DNA of 64,000 nucleotides from Paramixta manurensis (GCF_013285385.1 NZ_CP054212.1:2790001-2854000); one strand, 5' to 3'. Positions 24,808-34,232 are shown, numbered from the stretch's first letter. Numbers and translations are program-made. Notes: generated by a model from the letters alone, not told the origin.

Positions 24808-25716
24808 TTATTGGCCAGTGCGTTGATGTAACGCATCACGGATAGAGTAGTGGCTCAGGTGTTCCAGCAGCTCAACCACCAGCGGGTCGTCGCCCAGCTG
24901 ATTGTGGCGCGCTAACCCCTCATCGATGATCCGAAACACCAGTTGCGTGATCTCGGATGACGTTTGTAGTTCAGTCGCCAACTCCAGCGCGGAACGCAGA
25001 TCTTTCCCGGCAATCGCCAGTGTTGCGCCGCTGACATAATTGGTCTGCCATGCTAACGGCACGCGATGCGCCAGAGCCCAACTGCCGCCACTACTGGTAC
25101 TGACCACCTGCACAATGGTATCGGGATCCAGACCGGCCTTAACCCCGGCAACCACCATTTCTGATGCCGAGGCCAGCGCGCAAAAATACATCGCCTGGTT
25201 AATGGTTTTCATCGTCGCCCCCAATCCCGCCTGCAGACCGACATTCACCACATTTTTCCCCATCGCCTGTAAGACCGGGCGCCATTTCTCCTGTAATGCT
25301 GCCGGGCCCGAGGCCATGATAGTTAACGACGCGGCACGCGCGCCCTCAACGCCGCCACTAACCGGCGCATCCAACAAGGCAAATTTTCCCGCCGACCGTT
25401 CCGCGAGCTGACGGACATACACCGGCGACAGGCTACTCATCACGATTAGCGTGCTATCGGGCCTGGCGCCACTGGCAAACCCTTGCTCACCCCAAATTGC
25501 GCTATCCGCCTGCTGCGTGTTAAGCACCATCAATACCGTGACTTCCGCTTCGGCAGCCACGGCCGCTGGTGAGGTGCGTACCGTACCGCCCGCCTCCGCC
25601 ATACGTGCTTCGCTATCCGGGCGCGGGTCAAAACCCAACACCGTATAACCGGCGGCAGCCAAATTTTTCGCCATATGCCAGCCCATCTGCCCCAGTCCTA
25701 TCATGCCGATTTTCAT
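24808..25716 (-). CDS. NAD-dependent beta-hydroxyacid dehydrogenase, LtnD/GarR-like
   Basis: 302 residues from ATG 25716 (GAGG upstream); four extra upstream codons are unlikely. GLGQMGWHMAKNL is the Rossmann nucleotide site of 3-hydroxyisobutyrate/6-phosphogluconate-type dehydrogenases; DAPVSGGVEGARAASLTIMASG near residue 117 is the substrate-binding signature, and GLGATMKTINQAMYF near 164 carries the catalytic Lys. In sugar-acid clusters such enzymes (LtnD, DenD) oxidise L-threonate or D-erythronate. It is the last gene of a leftward five-gene run with SDR, kinase, PdxA2 and FAD dehydrogenase. Exact substrate is inference. Confidence 0.83.
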   Translation of the reverse strand: MKIGMIGLGQMGWHMAKNLAAAGYTVLGFDPRPDSEARMAEAGGTVRTSPAAVAAEAEVTVLMVLNTQQADSAIWGEQGFASGARPDSTLIVMSSLSPVYVRQLAERSAGKFALLDAPVSGGVEGARAASLTIMASGPAALQEKWRPVLQAMGKNVVNVGLQAGLGATMKTINQAMYFCALASASEMVVAGVKAGLDPDTIVQVVSTSSGGSWALAHRVPLAWQTNYVSGATLAIAGKDLRSALELATELQTSSEITQLVFRIIDEGLARHNQLGDDPLVVELLEHLSHYSIRDALHQRTGQ

Positions 25717-25742
25717 TATCTGCCTCACTCTGTAGGATACCG

Positions 25743-26516
25743 TTATTGTGCCGTCCAGCCGCCGTCGACCAGTAAATGGTGTCCGGTAACCAAATCAGCG
25801 CCGATCGACGCCAGATACACCACCGCGGTGGCGACTTCAGAGGGCATTCCCAGCCGCTTAATTGGAATACGCCGCATCACTTCGCTGGCAATATCCGGGT
25901 CCTGGAAGGTTTTTCGTAATAACGGCGTCTCGACAAAGGTTGGGCCAACGCAGTTAACGCGAATGCCCTGTTCCGCCCACTCCAGCGCCATCACTTTCGA
26001 CATATGGACCAGGCCGCCTTTACTGGCGGCATAGGCTGAACGCTTATAGAAACCCACTTCGCCAATTTGTGATGCGATATTAATAATGCGGCCCGGACGT
26101 TGTGCGTTGAGCATCCGTTTCGCCACCGCCTGGCTGAGGAAAAACACCGATTTCAGGTTCAGATCGAGTAGGTAATCCCACGTTTCTTCATCCACATCCA
26201 CCGCCAGTTGCTGGATGTTGGTTCCGGCGTTATTCACCAGAATATCTATCGGCCCTACCTGTTGTTCAACCTGGGTGACTAATGCATCGAATTGCTGAAT
26301 GTCGATTAAGTCCGCCTGAAACGGAATCATTTTGCCGCCGTACTCCTGCTCAGCGGTGCGGGCAACCTGCGACAACAGTTCACCATCCCGCGCGACAATT
26401 GCCACCGTCGCGCCGGACTCCGCCAACGCATGGGCGATGGTTTCTCCTAATCCTTTACTGGCGCCGGTAACCAGCGCGATTTTGTTATCAAGACGAAATC
26501 CGGGTATATAGCGCAT
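25743..26516 (-). CDS. Short-chain dehydrogenase/reductase, gluconate 5-dehydrogenase-like
   Basis: 257 residues, classical SDR. TGASKGLGETIAHALAESG near residue 18 is the cofactor site, NNAG at about 93, Ser at 143 (IASQIGEV) and Y-x-x-x-K (YAASK) at 157-161 complete the catalytic set. LVDGGWTA at the end is the usual C-terminus of the 3-ketoacyl-reductase/gluconate-5-dehydrogenase subgroup. It lies 26 bases downstream-side of the LtnD-like start within the sugar-acid operon and probably interconverts a hydroxy- and keto-acid of the same pathway. Confidence 0.83.
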   Translation of the reverse strand: MRYIPGFRLDNKIALVTGASKGLGETIAHALAESGATVAIVARDGELLSQVARTAEQEYGGKMIPFQADLIDIQQFDALVTQVEQQVGPIDILVNNAGTNIQQLAVDVDEETWDYLLDLNLKSVFFLSQAVAKRMLNAQRPGRIINIASQIGEVGFYKRSAYAASKGGLVHMSKVMALEWAEQGIRVNCVGPTFVETPLLRKTFQDPDIASEVMRRIPIKRLGMPSEVATAVVYLASIGADLVTGHHLLVDGGWTAQ

Positions 26517-26582
26517 TCTCTCTTCCTCGCGGTAAGGCGGTGGCGGCGGTCATTCGCCATCCGTCGATAGTGAATGGGGTGG

Positions 26583-27776
26583 CTACAGGTGGGGCAGCAG
26601 CCAGCGCGCAACATCATGCAAAACGGTTTCGGCACCGAATGCGCCGGGTTTGGTGAAAATGGCCGGGTGTTGCGTGGCGGGCACACGGGCGATTGAGACC
26701 GTGGCGGAGAACTCGCCATTCACCCGCAGGGTTTGCCATCCTTGTAGATCGAATAACGCGCCGGTGGTTTCGCCGCCCACCAGAAACAGCCCGGCCTGCG
26801 GCAGTTGGCGCACCGCCTCGGCGAAAGGCGCTGCCAGCGCCTGCGCCAGATCGCGGTCGTTCCAGCCACGGGCACGGCACACCTCACGCACCACGGCAGC
26901 GCTGTTTTTCGCATCGGTATGCAACAGCACCACCGGCGACCGGCTGGCGGCGATTGCGGCGCTTAACCGCGCCATCTCGCTCCGATGCTGCTCACCACAC
27001 AGGGCGGCGACATCAATGGTGATCGCCTCTGCGCCCTGCGCGACCAGCCAATCGATTTGCGCCATATTCGCACGCGACGTCGAGCCGGACATCACCAACA
27101 ACCGATGAGCGCCATCGGGCGGTGGCGGCATGGCTGGCTCGCTTAATCCGGCCAGCGCCTGTCCCAATCCATATACCCCGGCAAAACCATCAATCCCGGC
27201 CTGCCGCGCGCCATCGACCAGTTGCTGAATATCCCGCTGGCTTTCAGCATCCGCAACGATAACCGGCGAAGCATGCTGTCGGAACCAGGCGCTCACCGCC
27301 GTTTTACCTTCGCGTACCGTTGCCAGCGGTAAGACATCCGGTCGCCAGCCGAGCGCATCGCCAACCAATCCTGCGACATCAACCCCTTTCTCCGCCGCCT
27401 TCCACTGCCACCCCTCACGCACGCTGATCTGCATGGTCGGGCAGGCAGCAACAATCACGACACGACCGGCGGTGGCGCGCGCAAAGGCCGCTAACTCCGT
27501 TGCCACATTCCCTTTTAATGTGCTGTCGATTTTTTTCATCAGCAGAGTAAAACCGGCCTGCTGCAACCGACTTACCGCCTGCTCAACTCGTGCCGCCGCC
27601 TGCGCGCCGGGCATATAACGGCTACTGGTTTCCACCACCAGCGTTTGGGCGGGCAGCGGGCAGGTTTTCTCCAGCCGGATAACCGGCACCGGCTGGCCCG
27701 GACGGGCAATTTCCCCCGCTATCGCCGCGCCGCCGGTTAAATCATCCGCCACAATACCGATACAGGATGCCGACAT
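26583..27776 (-). CDS. Four-carbon acid sugar kinase (DUF1537 family)
   Basis: 397 residues. N-terminal domain begins IGIVADDLTGGAAIAGEIA, the ADDLTG signature; KKIDSTLKGNVATEL near residue 80 is the substrate-side motif; C-terminal nucleotide domain has LFLVGGETTGALF near 325 and TKPGAFGAETVL near 375. DUF1537 enzymes (OtnK, DenK, LtnK, DtnK) phosphorylate threonate, erythronate or their oxo forms at O4. Adjacency to a PdxA2-type dehydrogenase 17 bases away is the known D-threonate arrangement (DtnK-PdxA2). It is part of the leftward operon. Confidence 0.87.
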   Translation of the reverse strand: MSASCIGIVADDLTGGAAIAGEIARPGQPVPVIRLEKTCPLPAQTLVVETSSRYMPGAQAAARVEQAVSRLQQAGFTLLMKKIDSTLKGNVATELAAFARATAGRVVIVAACPTMQISVREGWQWKAAEKGVDVAGLVGDALGWRPDVLPLATVREGKTAVSAWFRQHASPVIVADAESQRDIQQLVDGARQAGIDGFAGVYGLGQALAGLSEPAMPPPPDGAHRLLVMSGSTSRANMAQIDWLVAQGAEAITIDVAALCGEQHRSEMARLSAAIAASRSPVVLLHTDAKNSAAVVREVCRARGWNDRDLAQALAAPFAEAVRQLPQAGLFLVGGETTGALFDLQGWQTLRVNGEFSATVSIARVPATQHPAIFTKPGAFGAETVLHDVARWLLPHL

Positions 27777-27793
27777 AATCTCTCCCTTCTGCG

Positions 27794-28798
27794 TCAGTTC
27801 ACTGGTCCCTGCGCTTTGGTCAGCGCCAGCGACTCGGCCTGTTTCGCCGCCCGAGACAACAACTCCGCGTTGGCAACGCCCTGCCAGGCAATATCAAACG
27901 CGGTGCCATGTCCGGCGGTAGTACGGATAATCGGTAACCCCACCGCGTAAGTCACATAACCAAAGCGCTTCAGCGGAATGGTGCCCTGATCGTGATACAT
28001 CGCCAGCACCGCGTCATAAGCGCCCTTTTCCGCCGCCCAGAACAGGCTGTCTGCCGCCAGCGGATCGCTGACATTCATCCCCTGCCGACGGCAGTTTTCC
28101 AGCGCCGGACGGATATGTTCAATTTCCTCACTGCCCAATACGCCATTCTCACCGGCATGCGGATTTAAGCCAGCAACGCCAATACGCGGATTGGCAAAGC
28201 CGAACTCTTCCCGTAGCGAGCGGTGCAGTTCCCCCATAATGCGTTCAATACGCGGTTGTTTAACCCTGGCGACCGCTTCTAATAACGAGCAGTGGGCGCT
28301 GATCAAACTGACGCGTAGCGGGCCGCCGATCATGATGGTATGAAAAGAGGTGGTTTGCGTGAGATGGGCAAAAATTTCCGTCTGCCCTTCGAAGATGTGG
28401 CCGGCAAGGTGAAAAGCTTCTTTATTCGCCGGGGCCGAACACACTGCACAGACCTCACCCGCCAGCGCCAGCTCGGTACTCAGGCGAATAGCATCGACCG
28501 TTGCCTGGCCGCACTGGCGGCTTAGCTCACCCGGTACCACGCTTTGTGCATCCAGCGGCACATCAATTACCCATGCCACGCCCGGACGCCGCTGCGCTTC
28601 ACGCGGGTGTGTAATGGTGCGAATGTCGACATCGATTTTTAGGTGCGCCGCTACACGGCGCAACAGATCGGCAGAGCCTATCAGGACGATCGGCGTGTCG
28701 GTCATTAACGAATCGGTGGAGGCGACCTTCAGGCTTAACTCGGGGCCAATCCCCGCCGGATCGCCAATCGTGATTGCTACCGGTTGCAGTGCGCTCAT
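27794..28798 (-). CDS. pdxA2: PdxA2-type 4-phospho-sugar-acid dehydrogenase/decarboxylase
   Basis: 334 residues of the PdxA family. TIGDPAGIGPELSLK opens the protein; metal-binding His residues lie in SAHCSLLEAV near residue 168, LNPHAGENG near 211 and MYHDQGTIPLKRFG near 266. PdxA of vitamin B6 synthesis and PdxA2 of sugar-acid catabolism share these. Linkage to a DUF1537 kinase rather than ksgA/surA marks this as the catabolic type, which oxidises D-threonate 4-phosphate or a diastereomer and decarboxylates it to dihydroxyacetone phosphate. ATG overlaps the stop of the FAD dehydrogenase (ATGA). Confidence 0.87.
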   Translation of the reverse strand: MSALQPVAITIGDPAGIGPELSLKVASTDSLMTDTPIVLIGSADLLRRVAAHLKIDVDIRTITHPREAQRRPGVAWVIDVPLDAQSVVPGELSRQCGQATVDAIRLSTELALAGEVCAVCSAPANKEAFHLAGHIFEGQTEIFAHLTQTTSFHTIMIGGPLRVSLISAHCSLLEAVARVKQPRIERIMGELHRSLREEFGFANPRIGVAGLNPHAGENGVLGSEEIEHIRPALENCRRQGMNVSDPLAADSLFWAAEKGAYDAVLAMYHDQGTIPLKRFGYVTYAVGLPIIRTTAGHGTAFDIAWQGVANAELLSRAAKQAESLALTKAQGPVN

Positions 28799-30246
28799 TG
28801 CTGTTCTCCTTTGATTTCATTCAGCCCCAGTTTGCCTGGCGACAAAATGTCACGCGGGTCGAGCGCCTGTTTCAACGCGGCCAACACCTTCAGGCTGTCG
28901 CCGTGTTCATGTTTCATCCAGTGTTTACGCGCTTCGCCCACGCCGTGGTGATGGCTAATCGATCCGCCCTGTTCCAGCACGGTACGCAGGGTAATATCCC
29001 ACACGGTATGGAAACGTGATTCCGACTCGCGTTTATCTTTGCCTGAGGTGAAGAAAATAAAGTAGATGGCGCCGCCATTACTGTAAAAATGGGAGTAATG
29101 CGCAAAAGCTTTATCAACGTAAGGCGCAATCGCATTCAACACTGCGCCATGCAGTCCGGGCAGTTGCTGCCAGCTGGCGGAGATTTCAATCGCATCAGCG
29201 AAGGAAAATGCACCGGCATTCCCGCGATCAAGCCAACTGGCATCAAAGCGCGTGCGCTCCCACACTTCGCCAGGCACCGCGCCAAGATCGTCCCCCTGGT
29301 GTTGGGCCGTGATCTTCAGCGCCACCTGTTGTTCCGCTTGCGTTACCGCGTCATGACCATCAAATGCCAGTACCAGCAACACCCGGTCATTACCGGCGAT
29401 TTCGCTTTTCTCAAAAATATGTACCGCTTCCTGGGCATCGTATAAACGGATCACGGCAGGTGTAATGCCCTCGTCCAGCAGTTGACGTACCGCCTTCAAT
29501 CCATTGTCGATACTGTTAAATGCGACCCCGCTGAAACGCCGGGTTTTCGCCAGCGGCAGAGTACGTAGCGTCACCGAGGTAATAATCCCTAACGTCCCTT
29601 CGCTACCCACAAACAGTTGCGTGATCGACGGGCCAGTTGAAGAGCGTGGCGCGCGGCGCGTGGTGATAATTCGCCCATCCGGCAGCACCACTTCCAGGGA
29701 GACGACAAAGTTTTCAATATTGCCGTATTTACTGCTAAAGGTGCCGGATGAACGGGTTGCCACTAAGCCACCAACGCTGGCCAGTGCCAACGACTGGGGA
29801 TAGTGAGGAATACGCCGTCCGTGTTGGTTGAGGATTTTTTCCAGATCGCCACCCAAAACCCCCGCCGGTACGGTGACTTCGCCGTTGTCATTATCGATTT
29901 GCGGCTTGCCGTTCAGGCCACCTAGATCGAGACACAAGTGGCCACGTTGGTTAACTACGCCGCCCACTACGCCGGAGCCCGCGCCGTAAGGAACTACCGC
30001 TAACTGATGCTGCGCGGCGAATTTCAACGCTTGTGACACGTCGCTGGCGGAGCGCACTGTCACCACTGCCAACGGAAGATGACTTTGCAACTCCTCTGCG
30101 GACCATTTTGCGGAAATCGGCCAGCGATCCTGCGCTTTTGCCTTTAACACCTCTGGCGCATCCTCAATCACACAGGCCGGTAACAACGTTTGCAGCGCGC
30201 CAATCAGGCTTTCTTGTTCAACGCTGCGAGATGTTTGCGTGTTCAT
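28795..30246 (-). CDS. FAD-linked 2-hydroxyacid dehydrogenase, GlcD-like
   Basis: 483 residues from ATG 30246, preceded by AAGGAG at 5 bases; the longer frame to 30279 lacks a site. FAD-binding PCMH domain: VVPYGAGSGVVGGVVNQRG near residue 80, YPQSLALASVGGLVATRSSG near 150 and FVGSEGTLGIIT near 210. The C-terminal GlcD/DLD domain ends with ISHHHGVGEARKHWM, with the His cluster of flavin dehydrogenases that oxidise D-2-hydroxyacids. First gene of the leftward operon; with the NAD-linked enzyme and SDR it gives the cluster three oxidoreductases. Its substrate is probably a four-carbon hydroxyacid; that is inference. Confidence 0.85.
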   Translation of the reverse strand: MNTQTSRSVEQESLIGALQTLLPACVIEDAPEVLKAKAQDRWPISAKWSAEELQSHLPLAVVTVRSASDVSQALKFAAQHQLAVVPYGAGSGVVGGVVNQRGHLCLDLGGLNGKPQIDNDNGEVTVPAGVLGGDLEKILNQHGRRIPHYPQSLALASVGGLVATRSSGTFSSKYGNIENFVVSLEVVLPDGRIITTRRAPRSSTGPSITQLFVGSEGTLGIITSVTLRTLPLAKTRRFSGVAFNSIDNGLKAVRQLLDEGITPAVIRLYDAQEAVHIFEKSEIAGNDRVLLVLAFDGHDAVTQAEQQVALKITAQHQGDDLGAVPGEVWERTRFDASWLDRGNAGAFSFADAIEISASWQQLPGLHGAVLNAIAPYVDKAFAHYSHFYSNGGAIYFIFFTSGKDKRESESRFHTVWDITLRTVLEQGGSISHHHGVGEARKHWMKHEHGDSLKVLAALKQALDPRDILSPGKLGLNEIKGEQQ

Positions 30247-30307
30247 ACGACTCCTTAATTTGTGGGTGGCTTCAAACAATTGAGATAAGGGTTAGCGTTA
30301 TGGCTTC

Positions 30308-30323
30308 GTAATTTACAAATTAC
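30308..30323. promoter_or_regulatory. Inverted repeat in the divergent promoter of the sugar-acid cluster
   Basis: GTAATTT-AC-AAATTAC is a perfect 7-2-7 dyad midway between the divergent FAD dehydrogenase and MFS genes. GntR-like regulators often bind such sites, so this is the best candidate operator for the YhfZ-like regulator encoded after the transporter. Confidence 0.55.
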
Positions 30324-30375
30324 TGTATATTGTTTATATCGTTCCGTCAAACGTGCAATCAGCAAAGGTGACGCC

Positions 30376-31707
30376 ATGTCAATCGAGACCGCGCAGTACA
30401 AAGTACAACCGCCTCCACAGAAAAAAGGTAAGCTCCGCTGGGTCATTCTTGGGATGACCGCACTGGTGCTGGTACTGAACTATGCTGACCGGGCCGCGCT
30501 GGGGGTCGCGGGGCCACACATGATCAAAGAACTGGGCATGACCAGTACCGAATTTGGTCTGGTCGCCAGCGCCTTCTTCTTTAGCTACGCGCCGTTTTCG
30601 TTTATTGGCGGCTGGCTGTCAGATAAATACGGGCCACGTAATATTATGGGGATTGCCGTTGCCTGGTGGTCACTGTTTACCGGCCTCACCGCGCTGGGAA
30701 GCAGCTTTACCCTGCTGTTTCTCATTCGCCTGTTATTTGGTTTTGGCGAAGGGCCACAGGGCTCGGTATCAACCAAAACTATGCATAACTGGTTTCCGCA
30801 GCGCCAAATGTCAACGGCGATGGGGCTGGCACAGGGCGCAACACCGTTAGGTGGCGCGATTGGTACCCCGCTGGTAGTGGCGTTAATTAGCGTCGCCGAC
30901 TGGCGCTGGGCCTTTGTTGTCCTCGGCTTGCTGGGCATTTTTATTGCGATTGGTTGGTTTATCGTGGTTCGCGACACGCCGGAGAAACACCCCTGGGCGA
31001 CGCAGGAAGATATTGCCATCCAGCAGGAGAAAATTACCGCGCCGATTACGTCCGCGCAGGGCGAAGTGCCCCCGTTACGCTTCTATTTCCGTATGCCGCT
31101 GCTATTAGCGACCTCGGTAGCGTTTTTCGGATACGGTTGGGTGCTGTTTACCTTCCTGACGTGGTTTCCTATCTATCTGTCCGATGTGCGCGGCGTGGAT
31201 CTGAAAGGGCTGGCTTTCGCTGGCGCGCTGCCGTGGATCTTTGGTGTGGTTGGCTTCGCCGGGGGCGGCATCCTCTCTGACTTTTTAGCGCGTCGCTCGG
31301 GTAAACCGATTGCCGCCCGCGCGATGGTGATTGTCAGTGGATTAATTATTACCTCTATTTTGTTTGCTTTTATTAGCGTCGTCAGCACTACCATTAGTGC
31401 GGTTTTGCTGATGTCCGGCGTGGTTTTTTCCTTATATATTACCGGGGCACAATATTTTGCTATTATTGGCGATGTCGTACCCAGCCAGCGGCTGGGTGGC
31501 GTAATGGGCTTTGTCCACGGCATTGCGAACCTGTCGGGCATCCTCTCCCCCATTGTCGCTGGCGCGATTATCGATCATACCGGAAACTGGGCAATGGTCT
31601 TTATTACTGCCGCCGGGATTTGCCTGCTGGGCTCCATCCTTGTGTCATTCTTTGGTCGTGAGCGAACAATAGACGTATATTTAAAACGATATGAACCTAA
31701 AGGCTGA
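30376..31707 (+). CDS. MFS transporter for a sugar acid, ACS family
   Basis: 443 residues with 12 predicted helices. WVILGMTALVLVLNYADRAALGVAGPHM is the ACS-family helix 1 motif (cf. GudP, GarP and ExuT), and GGWLSDKYGPRNIMGIAVAWWS is the conserved loop 2-3. AAAGGTG precedes the ATG. It is divergent from the catabolic operon and overlaps the regulator gene downstream, so it should be the uptake system for the acid that the operon degrades. Family is certain; the individual substrate is not. Confidence 0.87.
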   Translation: MSIETAQYKVQPPPQKKGKLRWVILGMTALVLVLNYADRAALGVAGPHMIKELGMTSTEFGLVASAFFFSYAPFSFIGGWLSDKYGPRNIMGIAVAWWSLFTGLTALGSSFTLLFLIRLLFGFGEGPQGSVSTKTMHNWFPQRQMSTAMGLAQGATPLGGAIGTPLVVALISVADWRWAFVVLGLLGIFIAIGWFIVVRDTPEKHPWATQEDIAIQQEKITAPITSAQGEVPPLRFYFRMPLLLATSVAFFGYGWVLFTFLTWFPIYLSDVRGVDLKGLAFAGALPWIFGVVGFAGGGILSDFLARRSGKPIAARAMVIVSGLIITSILFAFISVVSTTISAVLLMSGVVFSLYITGAQYFAIIGDVVPSQRLGGVMGFVHGIANLSGILSPIVAGAIIDHTGNWAMVFITAAGICLLGSILVSFFGRERTIDVYLKRYEPKG

Positions 31708-32656
31708 ACCCTGGGTTATGCCTCGCCCTAAAGGCGAGGTTGACTCACCGCAACAGCGAGCGACTGAAATGGTCGCTCGTATCATTCTGGAAAGAAAACC
31801 GGGCGAACGCCTGCCAAATATTGGCGAACTGCGCACCGCAATCGGCGTCGGCGCCGGGACCATTCAAAAAGCCCTGCTGGAATTACAGAATGATAAGCTG
31901 GTGGTACTGGCATCGAAACAGCGTCAGGGCACCTTTATTGTGGAAAAAAATATTGGCGGCTTATGGGCGATATCCGGCCAACCGCCCCTGTCGGTGATTA
32001 TGCCGCTGCCGTTGAGCTGGGAGTTTCAGGGCATGGCAACCGGCCTGCGTGATGCGTTGGACCAGCACAATATTCCCTCCTATTTCGTCTTCGGTCACGG
32101 CTCAGCACAACGTTCGCGGGCGATTGCCAGCGCACTCTCTTTTGTCGCGGTGATGTCCGCGCATGCGGCTAACGCATTAGTCACTAAAACGCCGCAATTA
32201 TGTATTCACAGCATCCTGACGCCAGGCAGCTATTATGCCGCCGGTTCGGTGATTGTGGTGGCGCGCGTGCCGCGCGACCAGTTGCCGAAAAATCCGCGCG
32301 TGGGTATTGACCGGCACTCGCTCGATCACGTCGCCCTGACGCAAATTGAGTTCCCGGATAACAACTACGTTGATGTCAGTTACGCGCATATTCCCGCCGC
32401 ATTGATCAATGGCGTGTGCGACGTCGCGGTTTGGCACCATTCGGCGCTCGGGTTGTCGCTCAACCATCAGGAGTTGATTACCTGGCCGCTCTCCGAACAT
32501 AACGCCTCGTTGCTGACCAACGAAATGTTTTCCGCCGCGCTGGTGATAGCCAAAGACAACGCGATTACCCGTGCTGTGTTGGATGATATTTCATTGCGTG
32601 AAGTGTTGGCGGTACAGCAGCAGGTGGTCAGCGGGAAACGTCTCCCCTCGTACTAA
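31691..32656 (+). CDS. YhfZ-like transcriptional regulator (GntR-type HTH plus ligand domain)
   Basis: 321 residues. Residues about 20-95 form a GntR-like winged helix (QQRATEMVARIILERKPGERLPN, then GVGAGTIQKALLELQ and the wing KQRQGTFIVEK). The remainder resembles the YhfZ C-terminal domain, a periplasmic-binding-protein-like sensor (LPLSWEFQGMATGLRDAL; VWHHSALGLS). The ATG at 31691 overlaps the transporter stop by 17 bases; an internal ATG at 31718 is an alternative. It most likely represses or activates the flanking sugar-acid genes in response to substrate or a phosphorylated intermediate. Local regulation is inferred from position. Confidence 0.75.
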   Translation: MNLKAEPWVMPRPKGEVDSPQQRATEMVARIILERKPGERLPNIGELRTAIGVGAGTIQKALLELQNDKLVVLASKQRQGTFIVEKNIGGLWAISGQPPLSVIMPLPLSWEFQGMATGLRDALDQHNIPSYFVFGHGSAQRSRAIASALSFVAVMSAHAANALVTKTPQLCIHSILTPGSYYAAGSVIVVARVPRDQLPKNPRVGIDRHSLDHVALTQIEFPDNNYVDVSYAHIPAALINGVCDVAVWHHSALGLSLNHQELITWPLSEHNASLLTNEMFSAALVIAKDNAITRAVLDDISLREVLAVQQQVVSGKRLPSY

Positions 32657-32745
32657 TCTTTCTCCAGCGCTTCCCCTGCGCGCGGGTTCACTTTAGGCTA
32701 TACCTCTTGGCAATGCCGACGATAAACCCGAAAGGAGTAACTACG

Positions 32746-34200
32746 ATGGGGATGCAATCGACTCACCTTACCGCCGCGCAAGCGCTGGATAAACTTGACG
32801 CGTTATATTATCAGGCCGTCAATGCGCTACGGGATGCCATTAAACGTTTTGTTGATGACGGCACGCTGCCCGATCCTGCCGAACGTGAAGCCGGACTATT
32901 CGTCTATCCTGAATTACGCATTAGCTGGGATGGCATCTCGTCCGGCCATAATCGTAGCCGCGCCTGGGGGCGTTTTACCCGGCCCGGCAGCTATGCCTCC
33001 ACCATTACCCGCCCGGAATTGCTGCGCCACTATCTGGCGGAACAATTGGCGATGATTGAGCGGGATTATACGGTACGAATCGAAGTCAGCCCTTCCCGGC
33101 AAGAGATCCCCTTCCCGTATGTGATTGATGGCGCTGACCTGGCGCTGGACCGCTCGATGAGCGCGGATATTGCCAGACATTTTCCCACCACCGATCTGGC
33201 GAATATGAGTGATGAAACCGCCGACGGCTTGGTGAATGGCGCGTCGACGTTCCCACTCAGCCACTTTGACGCGTTACGTACCGACTTTTCGCTGGCGCGT
33301 CTACGCCACTACACCGGCACGGCAGTGGAACATTTCCAGCCGTTTGTGCTGTTTACCAACTACACCCGTTATGTCGATGAATTTGTCACCTGGGCCTGCG
33401 AACAAATTGCCGATCCGAACTCGCCTTATGATGGTCTGGCCTGCGCGGGCGGCGCGGTGATTACCGCCGATACACCCAACCCCGACCAAATGGTTTCCGA
33501 TTTAGCCTGGAAGAAGCATCAGATGCCCGCCTGGCACCTAACCTCCCCCAATGGCCGCGGCATTACGTTAGTCAATATCGGTGTTGGGCCGTCAAATGCA
33601 AAAACCATTTGCGATCATCTGGCCGTGTTGCGCCCGCACGCCTGGTTGATGATTGGTCACTGCGGCGGCCTGCGTGAGAGCCAGTCGATTGGCGATTATG
33701 TACTGGCTCACGCCTACCTGCGTGACGATCACGTGTTGGACGCGGTACTGCCGCCGGATATTCCGATTCCGAGCATCGCTGAAGTACAACGTGCGCTGTA
33801 TGATGCGACGAAAACCGTCAGCGGGATGCCCGGCGAGGAAGTTAAGCAACGTCTACGTACCGGTACGGTGGTGACCACCGATGATCGTAACTGGGAATTA
33901 CGCTATTCCGCCTCGGCGTTACGTTTTAACCTCAGCCGCGCGGTCGCGGTCGATATGGAAAGTGCCACGATAGCCGCGCAAGGTTATCGCTTCCGGGTAC
34001 CGTATGGCACCTTGCTCTGCGTGTCGGATAAACCGTTGCATGGCGAGATTAAGTTGCCGGGGCAAGCTAACCGTTTTTACGAAGGTGCCATTTCGGAGCA
34101 TTTACAGATAGGGATTTGCGCGGTGGAGTTGTTGCGGGCGGAGGGAGATAAGTTACATTCCCGTAAGTTGCGGACCTTTAACGAACCGCCGTTCCGTTAA
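32746..34200 (+). CDS. amn: AMP nucleosidase
   Basis: 484 residues from ATG 32746 (AGGAG eight bases upstream), the exact length of E. coli Amn; a frame 13 codons longer lacks support. N-terminal Amn-specific domain (EAGLFVYPELRISWDGIS), then a nucleoside-phosphorylase-like catalytic domain with ITLVNIGVGPSNAKTICDHL near residue 285, WLMIGHCGGLRESQSIGDYVL near 310, VDMESATIAAQG near 404 and CVSDKPLHGEIKLPG near 426, which carries the catalytic Asp. It hydrolyses AMP to adenine and ribose 5-phosphate, regulating adenylate pools. An adenine/purine permease lies 0.8 kb downstream. A terminator follows. Confidence 0.95.
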   Translation: MGMQSTHLTAAQALDKLDALYYQAVNALRDAIKRFVDDGTLPDPAEREAGLFVYPELRISWDGISSGHNRSRAWGRFTRPGSYASTITRPELLRHYLAEQLAMIERDYTVRIEVSPSRQEIPFPYVIDGADLALDRSMSADIARHFPTTDLANMSDETADGLVNGASTFPLSHFDALRTDFSLARLRHYTGTAVEHFQPFVLFTNYTRYVDEFVTWACEQIADPNSPYDGLACAGGAVITADTPNPDQMVSDLAWKKHQMPAWHLTSPNGRGITLVNIGVGPSNAKTICDHLAVLRPHAWLMIGHCGGLRESQSIGDYVLAHAYLRDDHVLDAVLPPDIPIPSIAEVQRALYDATKTVSGMPGEEVKQRLRTGTVVTTDDRNWELRYSASALRFNLSRAVAVDMESATIAAQGYRFRVPYGTLLCVSDKPLHGEIKLPGQANRFYEGAISEHLQIGICAVELLRAEGDKLHSRKLRTFNEPPFR

Positions 34201-34207
34201 AAGTGAC

Positions 34208-34232
34208 AGGGTGGCGGTAAATACGCCACCCT
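34208..34232 (+). terminator. Rho-independent terminator of amn
   Basis: AGGGTGGCG (34208-34216) and CGCCACCCT (34224-34232) pair perfectly around a 7-base loop, followed by TTATT. It lies eight bases after the amn stop. Confidence 0.85.
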
